64,000 nt of DNA from Adiantum capillus-veneris (lineage: Eukaryota > Streptophyta > Polypodiopsida > Polypodiales > Pteridaceae). Shown here piece by piece: positions 32,641 through 48,697 of the stretch. Below the pieces are notes generated by a model, which worked only from the letters and a program-made list of their open reading frames with translations, did not search any database and was not told the DNA's origin. Made by a program: the position numbers and the translations under genes. Positions within the stretch are counted from its first letter, which is position 1. Each line of letters begins with the position of its first letter. The stretch covers positions 65,361,184-65,425,183 of the forward strand of contig CM043942.1 of assembly GCA_014529385.2 (NCBI GenBank), given 5' to 3'.

Positions 32641-33105
32641 TAGAGGTTGTTTGAGCGGTATCCAGCGGAGAGAAACTATTAATTAAGTAGGTCATAAGAT
32701 GTAACATTTAATGGTCTAGTAACTTGTGTGTAGAAAAAAATAACATAGACATAGTGAGAATTTAAATCATTAAGAATAGATTCCTAATGAGCATAGTGAG
32801 AGTGCTTGGATGGAGAGAGCAACAAAAGCATAACACCTAGTTAGATAGGCAATAACAATACTTCAAAAAGAGAGAGAAATTAAGCTATTGACCACAGTTG
32901 AGGACCAGATATACATGGAGCCGGTCTCCCTCCAAAAGGCTTTGTATTATAGGTTTACCCCATCAAGGGAGACATTTTACAATACAATACTTTGTGTTCC
33001 TTCAATAACTTGTTGGTGCAACGAAGATGGAAGCCTCAAGCACCCAGCTTACACTTGCAAAACACAAGATTAATTCCCTCACGATCTCAGACCCAAGACC
33101 CTCAC
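32641..33105 (-). repeat. Gypsy-1 terminal direct repeat, 5' copy
   Basis: The partner of 19196-19660. It carries the same CATAAGATGTAACATTTAAT and GAGCATAGTGAGAGTGCTTG words. The match ends at about 33105, where unrelated DNA starts. Confidence 0.7.
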
Positions 33106-33814
33106 GATCATGTATATGGCGTGGGCATGATGGCAAACTTCAAGCATACTGATTTGAGACAAACAAAATAAAGGAGTGGGTAAAAGTTTATTTATCCCTT
33201 GTAAGTTAGCTTGTTTATCATGACCAATTCTATGTTGTTCAACTAAGTAAGAGGGGAAGGGTGATGGGAATGGGATCGTGCTAGCTAAGGTGGATGAAAG
33301 AGAAACATCGTGCACACACGAGTGAACGTGTGTAGGCTAGGTTATCACTCAAGCACATTAGGTTCCAAGATTAATTAACTAGGACTCATAAACACGATCT
33401 TGAGTATTTGCTAAGTCATCACAAGCTCACAATAAACAAGGGAGATGCAATGCAAAATACATGTGTTTATTCATTCATGAAATGAGCTTTAAGTAGCTCT
33501 ACAGCCTTGCACCATTATATGTGGGTTAATTCCTCCTCTTCCCTCCTTCACTCATACTCTAGAACAAAGCTCACACTTTACAAAGGGTGGGGAGTTACAA
33601 TTGCAGAGTATGTATATCGAGTTAGTGGTGGCAAGTGGTTGTGATTTTGAGGGGGAAAAGGATACAATTTTTTTGAGAAGAAACAAGACTCAAAGTAAAT
33701 AGTTTAAAAGATTTAGTGCTTGGTATAAAATAAAGGACACATTTTTAAATAAAGCGATATGCTCGGTGTGTTGAAAACAAATAACAAAAAAATGTGAGGA
33801 GGCTGCCAACTTTT
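33106..33814. other. Gene-free stretch downstream of the split unknown gene
   Basis: AT-rich, with no domain seen. It may hold the 3' untranslated region of the minus-strand gene that ends at 33815. Confidence 0.4.
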
Positions 33815-34368
33815 TTACATAGGTTGGTTTGACACAGGCTTGGATTCATCATAAATGCAGTGGGGATCAACTTCCCAATTATATCCGGTGGAGATGGGGG
33901 TCATGGCCTTCCATTTGGGTCGGGTGTTTTGAGGGTTGCATGAGAGCCAAGGGCCATATTCCAAGCGAGAGAAATAGGGTTTTTGATTACCATACCATTG
34001 GCTAGACAAGGTGAGGTTGGTGGGAGGAACATGTTCACGGTCATAGATTTCAGCTTTCTCTTCGGTGAGGTAATCTGAGTAGTACGGGGAGTGGTAATCC
34101 CAGTCGGTGTCGAGAAAAATGTCTCGAAAGTCAAAGGTCATGCGAGGTTTATGGAATGTGTCGTACATAGTGACATTGCAATGGGCATTATGACAGGGTA
34201 ATGTGCCAAAAACCAATTGAAAGAGATCAAGTGGTACAAATCAAAAAGTATAGCAGACATTCTTTTTGACCGTGTAGCCCATATGCGAAACATAGTGATA
34301 GGAAAACATCCTCAATCTTGGTTCAAGAGTGGTTTTGACAGAAGGTGAACGCAGAAGATCGTAGGCAT
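33815..34368 (-). pseudogene. 3' part of an unrecognised gene, split by gypsy-2
   Basis: The minus frame from 34368 to the stop at 33815-33817 is open except for one TGA (34243-34241). It continues the same reading frame as 46285-46360 on the other side of gypsy-2. The predicted peptide is rich in Trp, Tyr, His and Pro (for example WDYHSPYYSDYL, SQWYGNQKPYF, YNWEVDPHCIYDE). I do not recognise the family and see no zinc finger, protease or transmembrane motif. It could be a host gene or the accessory gene of an older element. Confidence 0.55.
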
Positions 34369-37387
<3,019 letters not shown>

Positions 37388-38421
37388 TTAGCCCTCTCCC
37401 TTTGGCTAGAGGCATTCATGCTTCTAACCTTTCTTCTTCTTCCTCAGCGGTAGAGTTAGAGGGTTCTCCCTCCTTTGGAATGTCTAGCACGAATTGTGGG
37501 TCAAACCTAAGAAAATACCTTTTCAGTCTCCATCCATTGACCCTAGTCTTGTGAATTCTCCCATCTACTTCCATCAGCTTATAGCTGCTGTTGTTATAGC
37601 ATTTCTTGATAATGAATGGCCCTTCCCATCTGGGTTGAAATTTCTTATCCTTTCTAGTGTCAAATCTGTTGTCGTATCGCAATACTAACATGCCTTTTTT
37701 CGGTCCCTTTTCTTTAAGCCCTTGATTGAAAGTGAGTCGTTCTACCTGTGCTGCATAGTGATTGATTGCTTCTTCCCTATCCAGTTGGAGTCTCTCCAGA
37801 TCCAAGATGTGGTTTCGGAGGTTTACAATTGGACCATGTGTCTGGTTAGCCAAAAATCGTAAGCTGGCTATTTGTACCTCAATGGGTAGAATTGCCTCCT
37901 TCCCATAAACTAGATGGAAAGGAGTGAAACCTAGTGATGTTCGGAACGTTGTTCTGTAGGCCCAAAGAGCTGCCATGAGATGTTTATCCCAGTCCCCTGT
38001 GTGGTTGTTCACCTATTTTGTGATGATTTTGCAAATAATGCCATTTACCTTCTCTACCAGACCATTGCATTGTGGATAGTATGGTGTGGAATTCCTACGT
38101 GTGATGCCTAACTTTTTCATCAGTTCTCCCACCAAGTCACCTCTGAATCCTGGTCCTCTATCAAATATTATCTCAAGAGGAGTGCCAAAATGGCAAACGA
38201 TATGCTCAAAAAATGAACTTTTCCACCTCTTGGGCTGTAATGCGGGTGGTGGCCGTTGCTTCTGCCCATCGAGTCAAGTAGTCTACACCCACTATGATGT
38301 ATAGTTTATCTGAATGGGCCCTTGGTAAAGGACCGATTGCATCTATTCCCCATTTCTCAAAAGGACCATATGAATTGATAGGGGTTTGTGGCTCGTAGGT
38401 TAACGTGCGATCACTGGCCAC
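37388..38421 (-). pseudogene. Gypsy-2 integrase
   Basis: The minus strand encodes CKTCKACQVASD at the zinc-finger end, WGIDAIGPL and GVDYLTRWAEA (first catalytic Asp). After a frameshift near 38215 come FDRGPGF (second Asp region) and YPQCNGLVEKVN (Glu region). A stop lies at about 38013. The remaining 198 codons hold the C-terminal module (LWAYRTTFRTSLGFTPFHLVYG, PRWEGPFIIKKCY). Catalytic residues are largely kept, although the common SDNGPQF has become FDRGPGF. Confidence 0.85.
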
Positions 38422-38490
38422 TTGACAAGCCTTACATGTTTTACACCAATGGTGTACATCCCTGTTTAAACTAGGCCAAAAGTATCCTGC

Positions 38491-39525
38491 CTATAGAATC
38501 TTCCAACTGGTGAAATCTAGAGCAAAATGACCGCCGCAAAAGCCGTCGTGGCAACTTGAAATTACCTCTGTGTTTTCACTGGAGGTTGGCACCCACCTGA
38601 GAATTTGATCTTTGCCCTTACAATACAAGTGGTCGTCTATAAGGCGGTACCTAGTAGCCTTCCTTACCAGCCACTGTTTTTGGCCTTTGGTGTGTACTAC
38701 TGGACATTCTCCTGTATCTAGAAAACTGATGATATCAGGCATAGCATCACTACCTTGGAAGAGGGGTAGTTTTAATTTAATCGCCCCTACGGGAACATCT
38801 TGTATTCTTTCTTTAGCTAGCGCATCTGCCTCTTGATTTTCTGCTCTGGGGACATGGAATAGTTTCACTGCTTCAAACTTCTTTAGAAGGTCCTTAACTT
38901 GGCGAAGTTGACCAAGTAAAACATGATTTTTGCAATCCCAGGTGCCATGTATCTGCCTTATCAAAAGCAAAGCGTCGCCGAACACATTTAGGCGCTGAAT
39001 TCTTTGTGAAATACATTGTTCCAACCCAAGGATTAGGGCTGCATATTCTGCTTCATTGTTGGAGTGGGAGTGTAATAACTGCCCCATGGAGAATACTCTT
39101 TCTTGCTGTTCATTGAAAATGACCATGCATGCTGCAGACTGATCCATTGTTCTCTTGTATGCTCCGTCAAAGAAAAGAGAGTGAGCTCTCTCTAGCCTAG
39201 GACTCTCTATCATTGGTGTTTCTTCCTTTGCTTTTGTGTTGACCTTTAGCTTCTTCTCATAATGGCGATGAGTGAGAATTCCCGCTAAACTAACCCTGGT
39301 GGAGTTTTCTACTTTCATGGTGTAGTCAAACTCTTGTAGTCTAATTAACCACTTTGAGATCCTAGATGAGACATCCATGTGTCGCATTACATATGGGAAA
39401 ACCTCCTCCATTGTCAGGATTACAAAGGGTCTAAGCAAGAGATAGGAGCGGAATTTTGTGGTAGCAAACATTAGTTCCAGAACCATGTGTTCTACTTCGG
39501 TAAATCCTTTTTCTAATGGGGTCAT
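38491..39525 (-). pseudogene. Gypsy-2 RNase H plus additional plant-type RNase H
   Basis: A 344-codon frame. The first third resembles the normal gypsy RNase H (EKGFTEVEHMVLELMFATTKFRSYLL, RISKWLIRLQEFDYTM) with its first catalytic motif lost. The second part is a full additional RNase H: LFFDGA, NNEAEYAALILGLE, FGDALLLIRQI and NQEADALA carry the D-E-D-D residues. Then a decayed integrase N-terminal region follows (LYCKGKD, CHDGFCGGHFA). RNase H removes the RNA strand during reverse transcription. A double RNase H marks the Tat lineage. Confidence 0.85.
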
Positions 39526-40690
39526 GACCCGCTAGAGAAGTAAATAGGGCGCATGAAAGAATTTTTGGGGTCCTTTTGCATTAGCACCGCTCCGAGTATA
39601 TCACTTCCCACACTAGGGTTCACATAAAATGGCTCGTCCCACTTAGGAGGTGAAATAGTGGGAAGCTTAGCTAGGATTTGCTTCACCTCAGTAAACTACT
39701 GCTCGTTCTCTTCACTCCATGAGAAGACATCCCTCTGGGTGAGTTGTTGTAGGGGAAGGACCACTTGAGACAGCAGGTGAATGAACTTGCTTAAGTATCT
39801 TACCTTCTGAAGGAAAGAAACCAGCTGCTTGGAGGTGGTGGGTGATGATAAAGATACCAGAGCCTGAATCTTGCTCGGATCAGCCTCGATTCCTTTTGCT
39901 GAAATTACATGACCAAGGAGAGTGACTTTGCTCTCACCAATGTGACACTTGTCCACGTTGAGCTGGCCACCCAAGGTTTGCAGCCTGGTTAAGCCATCAT
40001 AGAATTTTCTTAAATGAAGGGCTCGTGAGCTATAAATGCAAAAATCATCTATGAAAACCCGTATTGATGTTCCAAAGTAGGGTTGGAAAACAAAAGTCAC
40101 ATAGCGTTGAAACGTGGCCGGGGCGTTAGTGAGGCCAAACGGCATCACTCTGTAGGCAAAACATCCCCAAGGTGTGATGAAGGTTGTCTTCTTCTGATCC
40201 TCCTCCCCAATGCTAATCTCGAAGTATTCTGAGTAGCCATTGCATACTATGTATCGCTTGTGACCTACCACTTCATTGAGTATTTCATCCTGGAATGGGA
40301 GGGGAAAGTGGTCCCTCTTCGTGGCTGCATTGAGAGGTTTATAATCCACACAGACTCTCCACTTACCTTTTTTTTTTGGTGTGACTACTACTGGGGAGAC
40401 CCATTCTGAGTCTTCGACAAGATATATGAAACCTGCTTGTAGAGCAAACTTCTCACTTCTTTAAGCAATGCCTTCTGAGCTTTTGTACTACGGGTTTACT
40501 GCCTTCCTTGAGCTTTATGTGGTGTTGTACTACTATAATTCCTGTGATCTTATCATAGCCATCAATGAACAAAGTAGTGAAGTTACCTAGCATGGAGACG
40601 TACTCCTTTCTTTCTTCATTGGTTAACTCATTTGAGAGCATTTTTTGTAGCTTACCTGCATCCTCCAAGGACTGCATACCTTATGATCCC
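39526..40690 (-). pseudogene. Gypsy-2 reverse transcriptase
   Basis: A 217-codon frame (40349-39696) has DYKPLNAATKRDHFPLPF, FAYRVMPFGLTNAPATFQR and the catalytic VFIDDFCIYS (near 40030-40065), then LLGHVISAKGIEADPSK and FLQKVRYLSKFI. Upstream, 40677-40453 gives the N-terminal part (HHIKLKEGSKPVVQKLRR), after which stops occur. The polymerase motif FIDD is intact. Downstream, 39526-39695 is connection-domain sequence with stops. Confidence 0.87.
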
Positions 40691-40771
40691 TCTTGGTTTG
40701 TCAAGGTTGTTTTAGATTGTGTTAATATGTTTGGGTCTTTAAGAATGACTCCCATTACTTCGATGCTACTG

Positions 40772-41596
40772 TCACTTCCATCGGTGGTGGTCGTCTCTTC
40801 TCTTGAGGTAGACGAGTAGTCGCTGGTGTTTAGTTTCCTTCATCTGGATCATCCCGATGCTCCAGTCTTGTTTAGCTTCCATAGCCATAAGCCAAGGCCT
40901 CCCAAGAATGATGGGGTAGCCCTCCCCTTTGTGTGGCATGATGAAGATGTCTACCTCCACTTTTGTATTGAATGCTTTTACTTTGACTGCATTTACAATG
41001 CCTACGCATTTCATTCTTACATTGTTTGCCATCTTGGCTCGGCAGGGTGCTGGCCTACTTACCTCTAGACCTAGATGGTGCATCATCTTTTCACTCATGA
41101 CGCATATTTGCGCGCCACCATCTATGTAGACGTTTGAAATCCATTGCCCCTTGATGTGAGCGTCCATGGTTGGCAGGATGTCGTCGAGATCCCTCCCAGA
41201 GATATCTCCAGCTATCCTGGGTCTTGATTTCCTGGTACTTACCATTTTCGTCCATTGCCTCCTCATTTTGGGTGCAAGGTGGAGTAATTGGGGCCAAGTT
41301 ATCTTCGGGCCCTGCATTAGCACATCCTGAACTAAGTCATAGGGTTTTGCATACTCACCTAGTGATAAGTCCACGATGTCTATCTTCTGCCGCAGTTTAG
41401 CTGCTTGCTTGCTAGACTCGGCCTTCCCTTTCATCTTCTCTTCTCTTTGAGATGCCTCCTCGTGCCTCGCACACTTCACTCCCATAGCATCCACTTCTTC
41501 TACCTTTGCTTTTCCTTTGTGCTTCTCTCGAGCTGATTCTTCTACCTTCGCCTTCCCTTTAGCCTCCAAGCTAATAACACTCACCGCTTGGTTCAC
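40772..41596 (-). pseudogene. Gypsy-2 protease and basic linker
   Basis: A 274-codon frame begins with a lysine- and glutamate-rich stretch with KGKAKVEE repeated (residues about 13-32). A retropepsin-like domain follows: VYIDGGAQICVMSE (catalytic D in DGG, as is usual in this lineage) and YPIILGRPWLMAMEA (the ILGRPWL signature). It cuts the polyprotein. It lies between gag and RT as expected. Confidence 0.83.
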
Positions 41597-42573
41597 AGCA
41601 GGTGGTGGGGGCAGTGGCGGGATGAGAGGTTGGGGTGGTGGTTGCTATTGTACAGGTGGTCGAAGGATTTGGACCGATGGGATTAGTCATGGCTGCCTAG
41701 GTGGTGGTGGTCTTGCTCTTGGCGGAGAGATCTGATTCTGTCTCCCCTCTCTATTGAAATTCTGCCTCCTCGGGTGTGGGCAGTAGTACATTCCATGGCC
41801 ATCTTCCCCGCAGTTGTAACAGTGGTACTCTGGGTTCTGCCTTCGTTGTCCCCTTCCTTGTTCTAGGTTTCTGCCAGACGCATGCCCTTGCTGCACGAGA
41901 TGCACAGATAAACTCTCTAGTTGGGTGGTGATGCGACTCAGCAGTTCTTGCTGTTCTTCTGATGCCTCCTGCGGTTGGACTCTATGATTGGCTATTGCAG
42001 CCACTGGGGTTGGTCGGGCCGAGCTTGTTTCCTCTGACTCATTTACTCTTGCTTGCATGCACAACTTCTTGTCTTTAAGGCGGGCTACTTCGATTGCCAA
42101 CTCATATGTTGCAAGAAACCTTCCCTTCACCTTCTCTCTAAGCGGCGACCATAGACCAGCAATGAAACGATCCTTCTTTAGGAAATTAGGCGCTCCTTCA
42201 CCTTCCTTTAGTGAGGCAACCCATCTCTACCATAAGTCCACAAATTTTGACTCGTAGGTGGCATACTCCAGCAGGCCTCCTTGCTTTAATTTTGTCATCA
42301 GTAGTAGCTGTCATAGCTTCTCCGAGGTTGTGCCTCCACCAAACCTCTTTACAAAAGCAACCCTTAACACATCCATCCATTCTTGGTAGCCTGGGGCAAT
42401 GCATTATACCAGGACTTGGCCTCTACTTTCATCAGTAGAGGAAAAATTCTAAGTCGTGAAAGGTCGTCATCTTTGTTGGAGACGACACAAGCATTGTCGA
42501 AATCATCCAAAAAGTCGGTGGTGAGATCCTCTCCCTTCTTTCCACTGAACGCGGGGAAAGAAACGTTTGCCAT
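41597..42573 (-). pseudogene. Gypsy-2 gag with zinc knuckle
   Basis: ATG at 42573 (MANVSFPAFSGKKGEDLTTDFLDDFD, then WYNAL). Frameshifts link to 42404-42198 and then 42130-41687, which contains a CCHC knuckle (C-Y-N-C-G-E-D-G-H-G-M-Y-Y-C) and an Arg/Pro-rich tail. It would form the particle and bind RNA. Three frames are needed to read it, so it is non-functional. Confidence 0.8.
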
Positions 42574-42874
42574 GGTGGTGACTCAGGAAATTACAAACCC
42601 TTTTTTTTTTTACATTAACAGTAGCGGCTCATAGCGGCTTTTTACATGGGTGGGTGGATAGGTTAAAACATGATAAAAATAGAGACATTAAAGGAATGAT
42701 GGTAATGTAATATGGGAAGAATAATAGGGTTCGGGGAATTGAGGATTTCTCCTAGTACCGCCGCACCGAATAGGTATACGATCTTCTGTTGGTAGAAGAA
42801 TTTCCTATCTACATAGATATTCACATGCATATGGTGCAGGAATCTGAACGGGAATGCCGTCGGCCCATTTTCCA

Positions 42875-43858
42875 TCATGCACAGAGGGTGGAATACTTAC
42901 TTATACTCTTACCATGCCAGTGTTGATGAGTCGGCACATCCACAAGAGGTCGTCGCCTTTCATGGGCTCTACCTTTCCTTTCTTGCTGAGCACGTACGGG
43001 GTGATGGCGACGCGTCTGACCACTCCCAGCCTTTTGGCTAACAGCAATTGCAGGTAATTTCCGTAATCGGCATGTTGCATGAACTCTACTCCATTCAGTT
43101 GCAACTCGTCCCCAGCCCACTGGGTTTCTCCCGTGGTAGAGAGCTTCTTCAGGATAAGTTGTACAGGGAGAGGAGGAAGGTCCTCCACTCGCTTCCCAAA
43201 ACAGCGAGAGCAGTAGCCGAACCACTCTTCTCTAGGACATGGGAATCTTCTTACCGCTTATTCTTTCGGATTGTCGAAGTGGATTGGTAGCACTCGCATG
43301 CGTCTTGCAAATCGGTAGGCGACCTTCCACCGCTTAGCTTCGGATGACTTCTTCCTTGACAAAGTGGGTACAACCCGGATTTCTGAGCTTCAAGCACTTG
43401 CTTGGCTAGATATTTCTCCCTTCGGGGTCATGTGTTTCCAGACTGGCTTATCTTCTCCTTGCCTTTGGCTCGAGCAGCACCTTTAGGCCGCTTTGGAGTT
43501 ATATCTTTGACTGCAGTTTCTTTTGGGAAAAGAGGTCTCACCGTTTGCTTCCCTTCCGTGACGTGAATGATTTCTTCGCGATGAATGTCAATGTAGATGA
43601 CTTCAGCCCTTTCGCTGCCTTCGTTGCTTGCACTCATTGACAGTGTGCCTTGGTTGACAACAGTGATGGCACTTCACCAACTTCCCACCTAATGCTTCAT
43701 TTATAGTTAGAACGAGCAACACGAGATGGAGAATTTACCTCTAGAATGCTGATGACACTGCAGCCTGGCAGTAGCACCTCAATGAAGGAGGCTAGTGCCT
43801 CCTTCATCTCCTCCTCTTCTGTCCTCCATTTAGAAAATTCCTTCAGCCATTCGTCCAT
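42875..43858 (-). pseudogene. Gypsy-2 reading frame upstream of gag
   Basis: A start at 43858 (MDEWLKEFSKWRTEEEEMKE) lies about 70 bp after the primer site and runs toward 43700. Further pieces are 43637-43428 (lysine-rich, ends QSGNT) and a frame from about 43370 to 42901 with KRWKVAYRFARRM, WFGYCSRCFGKRVEDLPPLP and QHADYGNYLQLLLAKRLGVV. Tat/Ogre elements often carry an extra frame before gag, of unknown role. I see no catalytic motif. Several stops. Confidence 0.55.
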
Positions 43859-43901
43859 GATTGATAGTGGGCATCACTTTCAGCATTGTAAACTGACGGT
43901 C

Positions 43902-43929
43902 TGGAGTTTGATCCTCCGTGGGGGCACCA
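43902..43929 (-). other. Gypsy-2 primer binding site, extended: full tRNA T-arm and acceptor end
   Basis: Read on the plus strand, this is a perfect tRNA 3' end: T-stem TGGAG (43902-43906), loop TTTGATC (canonical TTCGATC with one change), T-stem CTCCG, acceptor TGGGGGC, discriminator A and CCA (43927-43929), two bases from the LTR. The five bases before it look like a variable loop, and 43880-43896 can be drawn as an anticodon arm (weak, one mismatch). Primer sites normally match only about 18 nt or fewer. I cannot say which tRNA it is. Confidence 0.75.
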
Positions 43930-43931
43930 AA

Positions 43932-46284
<2,353 letters not shown>

Positions 46285-46590
46285 GCATTAATGTAAAGTA
46301 TGGTGTGAGGGACACAGATTTCACCAGTGGGAAGCTTTGCACGAGCCCACTCGATGTTTCCTGGGTGGGGGTGTCAAAATATGGAGCACTGCAGAGTTCG
46401 AGTTGGCCTTTGATGTAATCATGCCATGTGTGGAGGGTATTAGGGACAAGATAGTCGATGGTGGTACGACCGTCAAAAAACTTGCGGACAACTTGAATAG
46501 CCCAAATGTTGGTTCCAATCACGTATTTCTTCCAGATTGAGGTCTGGATGTCCTATAACTCCATGGGATCTCGTGCGGTGTGTTGTCGTG
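46285..46590 (-). pseudogene. 5' part of the unrecognised gene split by gypsy-2
   Basis: The minus frame reads KKYVIGTNIWAIQVVRKFF, DYLVPNTLHTWHDYIKG and CSAPYFDT. Then, after a one-base frame change near a GGGGG run (46366-46372), it continues EWARAKLPTGEICVPHTILY up to the GCAT duplication. In that second frame it is continuous with 34368-33815 once gypsy-2 is left out. A TAA/TAG-type break upstream near 46555 limits the start. Family unknown. Confidence 0.5.
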
Positions 46591-46690
46591 GCAATTGGAG
46601 AGGGAAGTTGAAGCGACAAGAGTGACAACTTCTTAGTGGTGGTACGTGGCGGTTGTCATCGTAGATCTAGGGAACACCATCATTAGGAGT

Positions 46691-48190
<1,500 letters not shown>

Positions 48191-48192
48191 GA

Positions 48193-48693
48193 GCTCTGAT
48201 ACCACTACTACAATACGGGAGCGCGGAGAGACTTGAAAAACACTGAAAATAGCACACATCAATCCATAAACAAACAAATCTACATACCTGACAACTCGCA
48301 CAAATCCATAATCGCCCTCAACAGGAACAAAGAGAGACAGAGAGTGGGGAGAGAGCGAAAGAGCATGTGCAGGTGCACCTAGTAGAGCAGAGTGCTATGC
48401 CGGCACGACGAGAGGGAAGAGAGGAGAGGGAGAAGAGTAACACAGACACTGGGTGCAATCTCCCCCCTGTGCAAGAGTGACCCCTTTCCCTCTTGCACGT
48501 CTTTGATTTATAGATTTCTTGAATGGTCAGAGTGAATACAAATTAGCCGATCGGTCATAAATGGCCAAATCTCATAAAAGAGCACTTGAATAATAAAATG
48601 TACAAGATATATATTTGTTTGCATAGGCTTAGATCGGTGAATCCTTTTCCATCCTTCATCTGCAATAAATAGTAAAATATCAATTCCATAATA
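48193..48693 (-). repeat. LTR of family G with primer site, minus strand
   Basis: 48193-48204 on the minus strand is TGGTATCAGAGC, the exact complement of the initiator tRNA-Met 3' end. LTR-G (48206 to about 48693) follows and matches 17159-17706 over most of its length, though its (GA)n is short here. It is therefore a 5' LTR of a minus-strand copia element whose body to the left is not recognisable. The plus-strand copia F starts at once on the other side. Confidence 0.65.
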
Positions 48694-48697
48694 GTTT

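Larger units (their letters stand above)
19196..33105 (-). mobile_element. Ty3/gypsy chromovirus-like element (gypsy-1), split by copia E
   Basis: Minus-strand order from right to left: terminal repeat (32641-33105), gag with zinc knuckle, protease, RT, RNase H, integrase with H2C2 finger, chromodomain-like tail, about 1.5 kb without genes, terminal repeat (19196-19660). The order RT-RNase H-integrase defines Ty3/gypsy. Copia element E (23851-29778) sits inside RT. Without it and its target duplication the element is about 8 kb. The ends are approximate: the terminal repeats match for about 465 bp, but I could not find a convincing TG...CA end or a target duplication. The coding region has stops and internal duplication, so the copy is dead. 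Confidence 0.75.

Noticed and set aside
43849-43929. A complete tRNA gene
   Set aside because: T-arm, acceptor 3' strand and CCA are convincing, but the 5' acceptor strand does not pair, the anticodon arm has a mismatch, and nuclear tRNA genes do not encode CCA; the place next to an LTR fits a primer site.
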